Notes under the pieces: generated by a model
Databases searched by the model: none
The model's input: the letters and a program-made list of their open reading frames with translations, nothing else
Told to the model about the DNA's origin: nothing
Source of the DNA: Melieria omissa
Taxonomy: Eukaryota > Arthropoda > Insecta > Diptera > Ulidiidae
Direction: 5' to 3'
DNA length: 64,000 nt
Assembly: GCA_963971225.1 (NCBI GenBank)
Contig: OZ020268.1
Location: 114,544,830 to 114,608,829 of the forward strand
In this document: positions 10,814 to 21,313 of the stretch, piece by piece
Layout: each line of letters opens with the position of its first letter
Numbering within the stretch: position 1 is the first letter of the stretch
Translations under genes and position numbers: made by a program

Positions 10814-13262
10814 GTAGGGGAATTCTTTGTAAGGTGCCATTCCAGCACCAGCAAAAAAATTCCTATTGTCACTTAAAGTATATATGTCAACATCAATTTT
10901 AATGTGGTTTTTGAGGGAACAGACGCAATAACACGGTCTGGGTAAATAAAAGTGTCAAATTTGGTTAAGTAAAAACATAAAAATAAAAACTGAAGGTTTT
11001 TCTTGCGGTGAAAAATTTATTAAATACGCGCAAAAAACTAAGGTAAATATCAGTGTTGAACTTAATTGTTAATGCTTTTTCATAATCCGAAATGATATCC
11101 GAGTATATCGTAAGAGAAGAACATTTGAGGAGTTTACTTACAAAAAGGCTTATATCCACTTTTGAGATTTTTTCGTTTTTTCGCTCTAATCTATTCTTTG
11201 CCATGAGATGTATGTGCCTATGGATCAGTTTCCTACCAACGTTGTTTTTATCCTATATTTAAAGCACGCCAAACATTGAGTTTGCCACCAAAAGAGCACA
11301 TATCCAGTCTCTATCTTGTCTTGTCTTTAATAGAAAATTTTACACCAAAACGGCATATATCCATATAAAACCTATTCCATTAAAATATCTTTTTTTTCAA
11401 AAGGGCACATATCCACAATGAGTTTCCTGCCGAATTTTTCTTGTGTAGTTTAGTACATTATCGCTTGAGAGCAGAACTTGCCAAGGACGTGATTTACATT
11501 GTCTAACTCTTCCCCTCAACAGGTGACGCCACCGTGAGGTCCTTGTGCACTCTGATTGGTCATTGTGCGCCATCTTAGCCTTCACACTGTCACCAATGTT
11601 TATATACGGAAACCGCCACTATTAACATATGTATATATTTTTCTTTTCATCCGTTTTATTAAGACAGTTTTCATTTTTTGAGCTAAGTTGGTAAGCAAAA
11701 ACATAAAGTGGACTGTGCTTAAGAGATTTTTGGTTCAAATGCGGAAGGGGGAAAAGGGATGAATGGGGTTTCAGCTCCCACAACGTGGGCGAGTTAGTTG
11801 CTTTTTTTAAAGAAATGCCATAAAAATGCATTTTCAAATATATTCTCATCAAATTCCATATTTAAGACTTTTGGCTAATACTACATCACATGTCCAAATT
11901 TGAACGAGATCGGCCAACTATATCGAGGAAAGGTACGGTAAAGCTACAGGCATCAGTCACGCCAAACGAATAGAAATAAAGAAATTCCACGCTAGAAATG
12001 GAGGAGTTACTACGAGAGTGAAGTTTATGGCTCATTTCAGATTCGAAAGCCACACCGAAATATTCAAACCGATCATCAAAAGGGGGAAAAAGGATTCCAA
12101 CGTCAAAACTCCGAGTGTTCTTTCACTGGGAAAATCGATCAGTAAAGAAAAACAGAGGGTCGTAGAGCACCTGTTATTAACCCATTTTGGAAAAGAATGG
12201 AAAGATAACCCGGATCTTAAGTGGTACACCCCCCTTGTTGGACAACCTGAGGCACCGGAAGAAGATGAAAATGACAGCAGCTTCGAAGAATGTGACTGTC
12301 TCGACAGCAATGAAAATGGAGTTCACATTTAATATGTGAACACATTAATATTTAATATTCTAATAATATTGTAAAAAATAAATTTTATTAAAGTTTATAA
12401 AACAGCTGTTTTTTTTACCAAAAGGGAACATATCCCATTTTCACACCAAAAAGGCACATATCCAAATTAAAATCAGGTATAACTCGCAATGAAACGCACG
12501 CAGAGGTTGGAACTTTTGGTAGTATATTACTTAGCCTAAGACGGAATTAATTTAGTAAACAAAAAAAATCAGTTAATTTTTTAATTGCCGTAAAACGTTT
12601 CTCTTGATTTCTCAAAAAAAATCAGAAGTGGATATATGCCCTTTTGAAAGTAAACTCCTCATTTATTCAATGATATTAAAAAGGGCACAAGGGGATATGT
12701 AAAGTGCCACCTTTTTTCTTTGTAGGGTGCCAACCCCCTTTTTTTCATTGTTTTGTGGTCCTATATCGGTAAAAATGGCTTTTTATTGCTCGGAATCGTC
12801 ATTACGATGAATTTAAAATGTTCTTAGTCAATTTTTCTCTAATCCTATCTAAGGAATAAAATAGTTCAGTTTTGTTTATTAATTTCCATACAATTATTCG
12901 TTGTATTCGTTACCATTCAATTTGCATTTTGCTTTCGGTAATTTTCTATTCAATTCGAATTAAATTTAATAATATTTTGTAAATTTTCTAAATCATGCAT
13001 TATTATTTGAGATTTTTACGTTTTTTGCGGTTTTTTTAGGGGGTTGCACTTTACATTAACAAATTTTAGAGTGTCGATTTTGAACACTTTGGGAAATTGG
13101 CTGTGAAATTCGTATTTACGAAAAATTCAAACGAAGTGTTACCTTGGATCATAGCTCTTTAAACCCTTTTCCAACGGTGTATTAACATTGGCGATACGTT
13201 AATTTTCTAACGAGTTTTGTGCAAAAAAGCTATGGGGTGGCACCTTACAAAGAATTCCCCTA
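10814..13262. mobile_element. 2.45-kb DNA transposon of unrecognised family
   Basis: Perfect 26-bp terminal inverted repeats start GTAGGGGAATTCTTTGTAAG at 10814, with the complement ending at 13262. Inside are about eight copies of a motif close to CAAAAGGGCACATATCC: near 11145, 11288, 11345, 11397, 12419 and 12446 in one orientation, near 12628 in the other, and a degenerate one near 12679. One open frame (11904-12332) has an unknown product. No obvious target duplication was found, and the superfamily could not be assigned. Confidence 0.75.
11904..12332 (+). pseudogene. ORF of the 2.45-kb transposon, unknown function, probably a fragment
   Basis: The frame is open from just after a stop at 11901 to TAA at 12330-12332, encoding about 142 residues. 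It includes RYGKATGISHAKRIEIKKFH, then RNGGVTTRVKFMAHFRFESH, a Lys-rich segment, VVEHLLLTHFGKEWKDNPDL and an acidic C-terminus (EEDENDSSFEE). An internal ATG is at 12027. It is less AT-rich than its surroundings and sits inside paired inverted repeats, so it is probably the C-terminal part of this element's transposase or an accessory protein. No known family was recognised and no catalytic triad could be seen. Confidence 0.5.
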
Positions 13263-14051
13263 CACACAACGCATAGTGATTGAAAAATTAAAATAATTAT
13301 AGGCCATGGGGGGTTCTGATACCCAAAACAGCATGAATTACGACTCTGCGTTTTGCTGTTAATTTTTTTTGTAACTTTTGAAACCATATCACACAGTATT
13401 ATCGAAGGTGAACACAAAAAAATCTGCTTACCGCAGCTTGTTGTGAATAACCCAGTCGATTTGGGGGCTTCAAACAAAACTGTACTTTAAACCTATACTC
13501 GTAGTATGCGTTTGTCGTCATTTATTCAAAATGGCCGCATCCCAACTGCAGTTTCTATTTGTCGTTCCCGCTAAAACTTCTCTGGTTTTTTGCACCAAAG
13601 TTTAGATTTCCCCAATCTGTCTTCAGATTTCACAATGGATGTTGTCCATTGTCTGATCTTCCATTTGAACAGAAAGAATAACTTACTCTCCAATCCTTAC
13701 CTGCGGAGGGACACCTGTACGTAGGTTTTTTTTTTAATTTTAATTATTCTTTTCTTATCAACTCCTCTTTAAATAAAATATTTAATATAAAACGAGCTTC
13801 AAGAGATACAAGAAAGACCTGTGCAAGAGATCTTGGTTTAGGAATTATTTGTAAGGGATCTAGTAAATTAATACCTAATTAAACACAAGCAATGACATTA
13901 AGCTGATGATAAAATAAGGAGGAATATAAAAAGATATTACAGTTCAGTTGATATTAAGACGTGTCCAATATCTGTAGGGAGTGAATTCGATTTGGAACTT
14001 AAAACTAGTTCAAATCATTTCATGACTAACAGTGTACCTACATAGTTGGAT

Positions 14052-14368
14052 CTTCCTCTTCTTCTTGACTGGCACGACAGCCCGATTACGAGACTAAGGC
14101 CTAGCTACCCAAACCAACCGTGTTGTGCGTGCGAATGTTTTTACAAGGTTGGAAGGGACCTACAGTTTTATGCCGATTCCGAACGGCGAGTTGGGAGCTT
14201 TTTCATAGGCAATTTTACTCTCAGAGGTTTGCCATTTCCTGCTGAGAGGACAGCCGCCGAAAGAAAAATTGTTTTCTTTTTTTTTTTCGGTGTTAACGCA
14301 ACGGAGTATTGAACTCGCAGAGTCTTGACTCGCGGCCCAACGCACTAGCCAGCTGAGCTACGGCGGCA
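14052..14368 (-). mobile_element. tRNA-derived SINE with target duplication
   Basis: On the minus strand the element begins GCCGCCGTAGCTCAGCTGGC near 14367. It carries a pol III box A (TAGCTCAGCTGG) and a box B-like GAGTTCAATACT about 40 bp later, then a non-tRNA body and a short AAG-rich tail at 14052-14066. The 8-bp sequence AGTTGGAT is present at 14044-14051 and 14369-14376, a target-site duplication exactly at the two ends. This is a well-defined SINE insertion of 317 bp. Confidence 0.8.
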
Positions 14369-14653
14369 AGTTGGATATTGCACGCTAATGAAATCACTCT
14401 TAGTTTACTAATTAAATGAAACCATAAACAGATATAGCAGATACGATTTGGGTATAAGTAGAGTGACCGTTCACCTTCGATTGTTTTTGTGGTAACAGCC
14501 TATATATCAAATGAAAGGTATTTCTGTTATTTTCAAAAAATGCATTTTGAGATATGGTTAGTCAAAATAATTGTTAAAAGAAAAATAGTTTTTCATAAAA
14601 AATAGGTGTGCTTTTTAAGTAGATTTTCTCCAAATCTATACACATTTTAACAA

Positions 14654-15271
14654 TAGGGTGTTTTTTTTAGAGGTTTGTTTTTCGAATAGAGACAAAACTG
14701 GCATTTTGTGGTCAAATCTGGCAACTCTAATGTCATTTATGTTCAGTTTGGTTTGCCATTTCATCATGAACAGGTTGACAAAAGAACAACGCTTGCAAAT
14801 CGTGCAAATTTATTTCGAAAATAATGGTTCAGTTCGCGAAGTTTACCGCAAGCTCCGTCCATTTTATGGTCGACATAATCGTCCATCAGAGCAAAATCGG
14901 TCCAGACATCGGTTAACCATGGGTCGTTTTCGCACTACCTTTACTCTATGTGATAATACGCATCCGCAGAGACGTCGAACAGTGCGCACCGAAGAAACAA
15001 TTGCCGCTGTAGCGCAAAATGTTGAAGAGGACCCGAATGAATCGATTCGCCACCGTGCACAGCAATTGGAGCTTTGTCCATCAACTTTAAAAATTGGACC
15101 TGTAGAATTGGCTTTATTCGAGCCAGCCGCGGCGGCCACATGCCCGAAATCATATTTAAACATTAATGGCATAAAATTATCCTTCCAATAAAGCCAAATT
15201 GATGGACATTAAAACGATTTTCTTGTGTTTTATTTCAATTCGTAGTTCTATACCTCTAAAAAAACACCCTA
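14654..15271 (+). mobile_element. Internally deleted Tc1/mariner-superfamily element
   Basis: Inverted repeats TAGGGTGTTTTTTTTAGAGG (14654) and CCTCTAAAAAAACACCCTA (ending 15271) differ by one T in the T run and are flanked by TA. The element keeps the start and the extreme end of its transposase gene but lacks the middle: 618 bp in total. Confidence 0.85.
14766..15170 (+). pseudogene. Transposase remnant with N-terminal HTH (DUF4817 type)
   Basis: The ATG at 14766 starts MNRLTKEQRLQIVQIYFENN, then GSVREVYRKLRPFYGRHNRP, followed by a broken segment and the second HTH region TVRTEETIAAVAQNVEEDPN, ESIRHRAQQLELCPSTL. Right after STLK the coding jumps to the extreme C-terminus, visible in another frame as GGHMPEIIFKH before a stop. 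The whole DDE catalytic core is missing, so the remnant cannot be active. The same family occurs at 36219-36828. Confidence 0.8.
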
Positions 15272-16647
15272 TATAAACATGTAAGAAAAAAGAAAGGACT
15301 TTTTGTTACTTCTACAATGGTAATCTCCTTTTTTTAATTGGTCAATATCATAAAAAAAAGGCTTGTGAATTACATTAAACCTGTAAAAAAGATTTGCACC
15401 TAAAGAATCAGTAAAAAAAAACTATCACCTTGAAGTCAGTAAAAAGGGGTCGGACTACGCTCACATTTTAAACTTGTTTTTAGGCGAACGGTCACTCTCA
15501 CTTACTGATTTCTTCAAGTTCTTACTCAAATAACATCACATACATTTGTTGGTAGTTCTCATTTCCCCAACACTACATAAGAAATGAGGTCGAAGTTCTC
15601 AAAATAAGAAATACGGTCAAGCCGCTCCCTGCCTTAAATCAATGTTTTATTAGCTTTCAAGGAAGCACAAAATAACAAAAAAAAATATCGATGTTGGTGA
15701 GTCTCATAAGATAGTAGTAACGATCAGATAGAGTGAGGTGCATGTTTGGAACGCAGACATCTATGCAAAGTCAGTAAACAGGTTACCAAGCAAATTTTCA
15801 TAGATTCATTCATGGTTTAGTAAAAAAATAGTTTTACCTTTTAAAGAACGATTAAAAAGTTTACCGTTTTTTTACTTTTAATTTCCAGAAAAACAAGTTC
15901 CGTTTGAAAATGCTGTTTCGCTTATGTTTAGAATTTGTTCATAGCGAGAGAAGTTAGTGATAATTTCTTGTATTATCAGTGTATTTTTAAACAGTAGTTA
16001 TGAAAGTTGAAGTTAATAATAAAAGAAATAAATTATAATACTAAAATAAGTAATAATTTCTTATCAAACTGTCGAAGTATTTAAAGCACTTCTTTTAAAA
16101 AACAGTAGCAAGTTTAAGTGCACATCGTTGTAACAATTTAAAACTTCCTAAGAACACTCTTCACCATGTTGATTTTTTTATCATTTAAATCAAAAACCAA
16201 TTTGTAACAAAAAGGGTTTTAACATTGTTACTCACTAGGTCCTCCTTGCATTCACGCGTCTTTCTCATTTCTCACAAACCTCGAGTCGTTAATAATTTAT
16301 TTGTGGGGCTTACTGTATGCCAACTTCGTTCTGACATGTTCTCCTTTTAGCAGTTAGTTTCGGATCTGTCAAGGCAGACCCGTTAAAAACAGTAGTCAAA
16401 TACTTTTCATCCATTTTATCTTCGGAGGTAGATTCGTAGCGACTATGCTGGCCAGCTGGGTCCGATCTCTCAACATGCCACTGCCACTCAAAGTTTCAAA
16501 ATTAAATTTAATAAATGAAATTATAGGCTGAGTACCCTACGATAGATCGGCTGACTGTCGGAACCAGGAGTTATACCCAAACACTTACCTTTGTGTGCAC
16601 CTGTTACCAAACTCCACGTTTAATCTCATTCACGATTTATTTCCCAG

Positions 16648-17775
16648 ATATTTGCGCTGTCTGTGACACTACTCACTTCAGTCAAAACATCATCGATCGG
16701 CGCCAAGCATGATGGCGCTGTGCAAACAGCGGGTGGATTCGGTATCAGAACCACATACGCAAAGCCGGCCAGCCAAGCCAAACGGGACACCAGCCTCAGC
16801 TATGCAGCCACCAATATCGATTCCAAGGAAGGAACACGTGTCAAAACCATTACGGTCATCAAGAACCATAGCGGCAAGAAGAGCGATAAGCTTGCCATCA
16901 ATCCCGAACTCCACAAGAACGAGGAGTGGGCAACGGCTTTTCGGGATAATTTCGACTCGTACGGCGTCATACCGGATGTGCCCGACATTGATGATCTTTT
17001 TGACTTTGTGAAAAACAAAACCAAGGACAAAGACACGGGCAGTAACAAGACGGAGGCACCCAAAGCCAGGCGTCCGACCGAAAAAGATGACGTCAAGCCC
17101 GTGGGGGAGTTGTCGGCGGAGGAAGTCACCGAGCAGCCGGTGCAGAAAATAAAAGGCGACGCCGAGCTGGTGCCTGGCATAGTCCGCAATCAAACCAGCG
17201 CACGCTCACAATCGATTGCATTGGAAAAATCACAGCGACACAAACCATTGAACCACTCAACACCCCAGCAACCGAAGCAACACTACTTTGAAAAGTACGT
17301 GGTGACCCCCAACGGTTACGATTACCCGAAACCATGTCCGCAGGGCGGCAAAAACATTGTCAGCATTACACAGCCCTCTGGCCGTACGTACGACATACCC
17401 GTGGAGGAAGACACTGCCGTCAATCCGTATATAGCGCCGTCCGTCGTCAAGAAGACCCAAGTGCAGCCTCAGTCAAACACCCAGAATGTGGCAACAGCCA
17501 TTGCCAGACCAAATTACTCGGTGAACTCCATTCTGCCGCCGCTGCAGCCCACACAGAGTCCGTCGCTGGGATCAACTTTCCAACAGCAAGCCGGCTTCTC
17601 CACCAGCCAACGTCCATACGTGGCGCCGAACATTCGAAACAGCTTCGTGGCCAACAGCTTCGGCTCAGCCCCGCGGCCCAGCTACCGCAACGATGTGCCA
17701 AATTACCGCACCAACGCGTTCGGCTTCGGTTCGAACCGGGCAGGTGTAGCCAGGTCGCGCGGCTTTAAGTACTAG
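16648..17775 (+). CDS. Secreted low-complexity protein, exon 2
   Basis: The exon opens after a good acceptor (AG at 16646-16647) with IFALSVTLLTSV, the core of a signal peptide begun in exon 1 at 7521. It ends at TAG 17773-17775. The spliced protein is 380 residues. After the leader comes a charged region containing DVPDIDDLFDFVKNKTKDKD (roughly residues 110-130), then a Lys/Glu/Thr-rich middle, a KYVVTPNGYDYPKPCPQGG segment near residue 221, and a Pro/Gln/Ser/Asn-rich tail ending in Arg, Gly and Phe residues (ARSRGFKY). It looks largely disordered, extracellular and possibly matrix- or cuticle-associated, but no known domain was recognised. GC content is clearly higher than in the flanking DNA, which supports real coding sequence. 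It is single-copy here with no operon-like neighbours. Function unknown. Confidence 0.85.
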   Translation: MFALSVTLLTSVKTSSIGAKHDGAVQTAGGFGIRTTYAKPASQAKRDTSLSYAATNIDSKEGTRVKTITVIKNHSGKKSDKLAINPELHKNEEWATAFRDNFDSYGVIPDVPDIDDLFDFVKNKTKDKDTGSNKTEAPKARRPTEKDDVKPVGELSAEEVTEQPVQKIKGDAELVPGIVRNQTSARSQSIALEKSQRHKPLNHSTPQQPKQHYFEKYVVTPNGYDYPKPCPQGGKNIVSITQPSGRTYDIPVEEDTAVNPYIAPSVVKKTQVQPQSNTQNVATAIARPNYSVNSILPPLQPTQSPSLGSTFQQQAGFSTSQRPYVAPNIRNSFVANSFGSAPRPSYRNDVPNYRTNAFGFGSNRAGVARSRGFKY

Positions 17776-18792
17776 CCATCTCAGTTCTTGTTATACAAAA
17801 AATCGCACGAATTAGTTAAATTTTTATTGTCTTTCGTTGTCTTTCGTTCTATTCGATAATGTAGTGTTAAGTGCTGAATAAGCTCCTCCAATTCCGCGTC
17901 TACCTGCGGATCTTCCAGCTTGCTCTAATGTGAGAAAGTATTTTAGTTAAAACATCTGACTTGTAATACTAAAGTGAATGCTACATCCATTCAAAGAAAA
18001 TAAAACTGTTATTAAGAACAGCTCGTCGTTTTACTAAGAGCACAAGGATCAGGAAGTATAGAAGGCTTGACCATCATAGATATGGTAAACGGTCGGTATG
18101 TTGTTAAAAAATATTTACTAAAGCTACCCACAAGACATCTGCGATAAAATTACGTGACGCTTTTTAATAGCAATCAAGTCATGTTATCGAATCAGCAAGC
18201 AGACACAATCAGGGACATAATCCGATTTCTTATGGGTCTGGAAGGAAGTATGGATCAGTTACAACTTTACCTTAAGCATTATATTTCTTACCTTACCATT
18301 TGCCGACCTTGACAAGCAGCTGGAATATGATAACTTAAGCTGTTATTAAATTCTTCATATTAAAATGTAGTTGGAAAATTAGAGACCCCGAAGAGAACCT
18401 ATTGAATTTGATATTTTATTGAACTTCACAGGAAAAGAACGGATTAATCGAAATAAAAATTAAAAATGCAATCAGGTGAATAAAGAACGGGGAAGGTGAA
18501 GGTAAGGATTATGCGTTTTATGCTTTCCACAGTTGAAGTGATCACTTCCACAACAGCGTTAAGCACGTTGGTCTTCTCAAGTTCGCCAAGTGCTGCTAAG
18601 TCGTACTTATGGACGGTGAAATTCCATGCGGAAGTTGGTGAACCACAAAAAAGAGAGCAGCTGGAAGAGTGAAATACAAGCACCAGTTTGCCTGGAGGAA
18701 AGTAATGAAGCAGACCGTAATTCTGTAAGGGTTACTATAGTCAGTTAAGTAAGAGTTTCAGTTATTGGGCGACTGAACGGAACGCGTTTAAA
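17776..18792. other. 3' UTR of the secreted-protein gene and intergenic DNA
   Basis: The first 230 bp are the probable 3' UTR. Beyond it I see no supported gene; a minus-strand open frame of 79 codons (18444-18683) has no recognisable motif. Confidence 0.4.
17999..18004 (+). terminator. Poly(A) signal of the secreted-protein gene
   Basis: AATAAA lies about 225 bp after the stop codon, in a plausible position for 3'-end formation. It gives a 3' UTR of roughly 250 nt. Confidence 0.55.
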
Positions 18793-19025
18793 TAAGGTGC
18801 GTTTCATAATTATAAGGTCATTAAATTTTTCACCATATCTCCGAAAAGACTGACTGTAGGCTATCGAAACTTTTTATAAAAATTGTGTAGCAGGTTAAGA
18901 GTAAAGACAATAACAGAAGAATACTTTTGACATGTTGATCATGTTGTTCAAGAACAGAAACAAAAATGTACGTGTTTCACAATTATAAGGTCAACTATGA
19001 TTTCATATGTAATGTAACAAACGTC

Positions 19026-20153
19026 AATACCTACCTATTCTATGATTCTCAAGTTGAGAATCAACATAATTCTCAACTTGAATTACAACATTTTCTCCAA
19101 CATATGATTTCAACTTGAGAAACAGTGGAGTTACACTTGAGAAAATTTTAAAACATTTTGTATGTGGCAATGCTACAGTTGGATTCGCGAAAATGTATGT
19201 CTGGTAATGCTAGTGAATCATATGTTTTTATTATTCGACAAAAGTTTTGAAAAAGTGAAAAAAACAAAAAGCAAAGCTGCAAAAAATAAATAAATAACAG
19301 AAAGCAGGAAATAAAATAAAAGGTAAGTTGAAAGGATGGAAAGGGAAGTGAGGCAGGTGGTGGATCTGATGTCGGAACGCCCAAGTGCTGGGGAAGCTTT
19401 GGCACCGGGGCTGTCGACAGCAGTTGCCCGCCAAAATTCCCCAATTTTTTGTAGCCTCAAAATAACTCAAAATAATCGCCTGCATTTCTACTTTCATGGT
19501 AACTTTTCGAGCGGAATGTGGAACATGACGCGATGAAAGAAAACTGAAGGCAGATTAGGAATCAGCGAAAAATTTTACTTTAAAAGTAGTATAGAGATAA
19601 GAGATTTTTCCTGTAAACTAGTCATATATACCCCTATTGAATTTGTCTATTATTATTATGTTTGAATTGACTGAATATTTAAAATTTTATTCTATTTTAG
19701 TTGTTCTGTTATTTTCATTTATTTGCTTTAATTTTTAATCATTTAAATTTATCCTTCCTTTTTTAAGTTTTTTAATTTTAATGTAAGTAAGCAAGTAAAT
19801 ATATTAAATTTAATTATAGTACAAATATTAAAAGCTAGTCTGCAGTTGTGAAACCATATGAAATAAAATATTTGTTTGCAATACACTTGTTGTGTTTTAC
19901 ATTTTTGAGGCATTCAAAGTACCTGCCACTTTTGAGACCAATTGGAGAATCACCTTGAAATTCAAGTTGAGAATCATAGTTTTCTCCAGTTGAGAATCAA
20001 TCAATTTTCATACAAAAAAAAGCCCTTTTTGTTAAGAACGCTATGATTCTCAAGTGGAGATGCTGTTGAGAATTAACGTTGGAGATTTGAGTAACACGTT
20101 TAATCTCAACTGAACCTCAAGTTGATTTTCAACCTAAATGTTTATTGGGTATT
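19026..20153. mobile_element. Fold-back element rich in CTCAAGTTGAGAATC repeats
   Basis: Both ends carry several inverted and direct copies of a motif near GATTCTCAAGTTGAGAATC. Left copies lie at about 19042-19145, right copies at about 19950-20135. The outermost bases read AATACC at left and, inverted, AATACC at right. The centre (about 19200-19900) has no recognisable gene; one GC-richer block at 19330-19560 may be captured sequence. It sits between the left end of a Tc3-like element and its transposase, so it is a later insertion. Boundaries are approximate and no target duplication was resolved. Confidence 0.6.
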
Positions 20154-20229
20154 TATTAAAAAGGATTCTTGAATACACTCTCCTCTCTTATTATAAAGAT
20201 CTTCAATCCGTATTTTCATACTTGTAATA

Positions 20230-21134
20230 AGACCTAATTAATAGGTCTTGGTCAATTTTTTGCCATTCTTCCTTTACAGCGGTTATAAGAGTTTCAGATG
20301 ACTCAAACTGTCGATTACCCCCATACACTCGTTGTGTAAGAATGCCCTACAGATTTTCTATGGGTTGATGTCAGGTGAGCATGCAGGCCACTCTAAAACT
20401 GTGATGGATTTCGACGAAAACCACCGTTTTGTCTCTCGGCTAACATGGATTCGAGCATTGTCTTGTTGGAAACGCCACTCTGTGTCACATTTTTCCTTCA
20501 AAACTGGTATAACGCTACTCTCAAGGAGTTGTATATAGTCAGCGCTCTTCATCCGCCCCCACACTATTACACTGCCACCACCAAAATTCCGTTTTGTAAA
20601 CTGCAATGGTTTCTTCTGGCCCATCCACATTCCACTTGTTCTCGTCGGAAAATATAAACTAAAGCCGTTGGTTTCAATATACAGGACTATTGCAAAGCTG
20701 ATAAAAACAGGACTTACACTTTCCCAATTGGTGTTGAAGTTTTTTAGAGCAAAATCCACTCTAACCTCCTTGTAGCGCTTTGTTAGCTTAGGCATTCGTT
20801 GCTGCTTCTCAAATTGAATCTTTTGACTCCGCTTTAAGGTCCTCCAAATGGTTGTCTTTGACACATTTGCTTGTACCAACGTCCTTAAACCTATTAATGA
20901 AGTGGATTAGTTGTTAGTTTCGCGTACAATGCGAGCCTTGGTGCGCGAATTGAGCTTTCTCTTGGCTCCAGGACTGTTCTGTGTATCATAAACTTGCGGA
21001 TTTTGCAAACAATTTTGCACAACACATAGGCTACGGTTAATTTGTCTCCCGATTTCCCTCATCGCTACTCCGCGATCGCGTAATGCGGTAATTTGACCTT
21101 TATCAAAGTCCGAAAGCTGCGTACCTCGGGGCAT
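20230..21134 (-). pseudogene. Tc3-like DD34E transposase pseudogene
   Basis: The ATG at 21134 opens MPRGTQLSDFDKGQITALRD with the paired-like HTH RGVAMREIGRQINRSLCVVQ, and stops at about 20907. The second HTH (NVSKTTIWRTLKRSQKI) follows. The first catalytic Asp (FSDENKWNVDGPEE) is in a different frame from its surroundings, so there is a frameshift near 20660. FGGGSVIVWGRM, then QQDNARIHVS (second Asp) and WPACSPDINPIENLWG (Glu) complete the DD34E set. An in-frame stop and at least one frameshift make it inactive. Confidence 0.85.
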
Positions 21135-21313
21135 TTTTACGATTTTACAATATTCAATTTTTTCCGATGCCGAAAAATCCCATGACAGATTTATCTGCGA
21201 TAGTTTTACTATTGACCTTATAATTGTGAAACACCTGCAATTTTTTTATTGTTGTTGTATAACCTGTATTACCTTTAGTTCAAAAATGTTCATCAGCTGT
21301 GAAACGCACCTTA

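Larger units (their letters stand above)
14458..15498. mobile_element. Outer element interrupted by a mariner-like transposon
   Basis: AGAGTGACCGTTCACC near 14459 and GGCGAACGGTCACTCT near 15482-15497 are inverted copies of each other (about 15 of 16 bases). They bracket the inner mariner-like element (14654-15271). I infer an older inverted-repeat element of about 420 bp into which the inner one jumped. Family unknown. Confidence 0.5.
7536..16647 (+). other. 9.1-kb intron of the secreted-protein gene, filled with transposons
   Basis: Inferred intron from donor GTGAGT at 7536 to the acceptor AG at 16646-16647. Most of it can be assigned to mobile elements listed separately (8317-8803, 9237-10066, 10814-13262, 14052-14368, 14458-15498). 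The remaining pieces (7540-8300, 10070-10810, 13265-14040, 15500-16640) are AT-rich and show no supported exon. Confidence 0.6.
18793..21313 (-). mobile_element. Tc3-like transposon interrupted by a fold-back insertion
   Basis: Inverted ends ATAAGGTGCGTTTCA are present at 18792 and, as complement, at 21314. A second motif TGTTTCACAATTATAAGGTC lies inside each end (about 18972 and, inverted, about 21215-21235), so each terminus has two putative transposase-binding sites, as described for Tc3. Transposase remnants are on the minus strand near the right end. A roughly 1.1-kb fold-back sequence is inserted at about 19026-20153; without it the element would be about 1.4 kb, normal for this group. 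Confidence 0.8.

Noticed and set aside
12032..12310. 92-codon minus ORF opposite the transposon ORF
   Set aside because: It is the antisense shadow of the plus-strand frame, which has the longer extent and better composition.
14341..14368. A real tRNA gene on the minus strand
   Set aside because: Box A is good and a box B-like motif is present, but the acceptor stem does not pair and the sequence continues into a SINE body with target duplication.
16445..16500. ATG with MLASWVRSLNMPLPLKVS as an alternative start for the secreted protein
   Set aside because: There is no good donor, the phase does not fit a short intron to 16648, and the result has no better signal peptide than the MNWHI exon.
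16690..17701. Minus-strand and alternative-frame ORFs over the secreted-protein exon
   Set aside because: These are shadows of a GC-rich coding exon in another frame.
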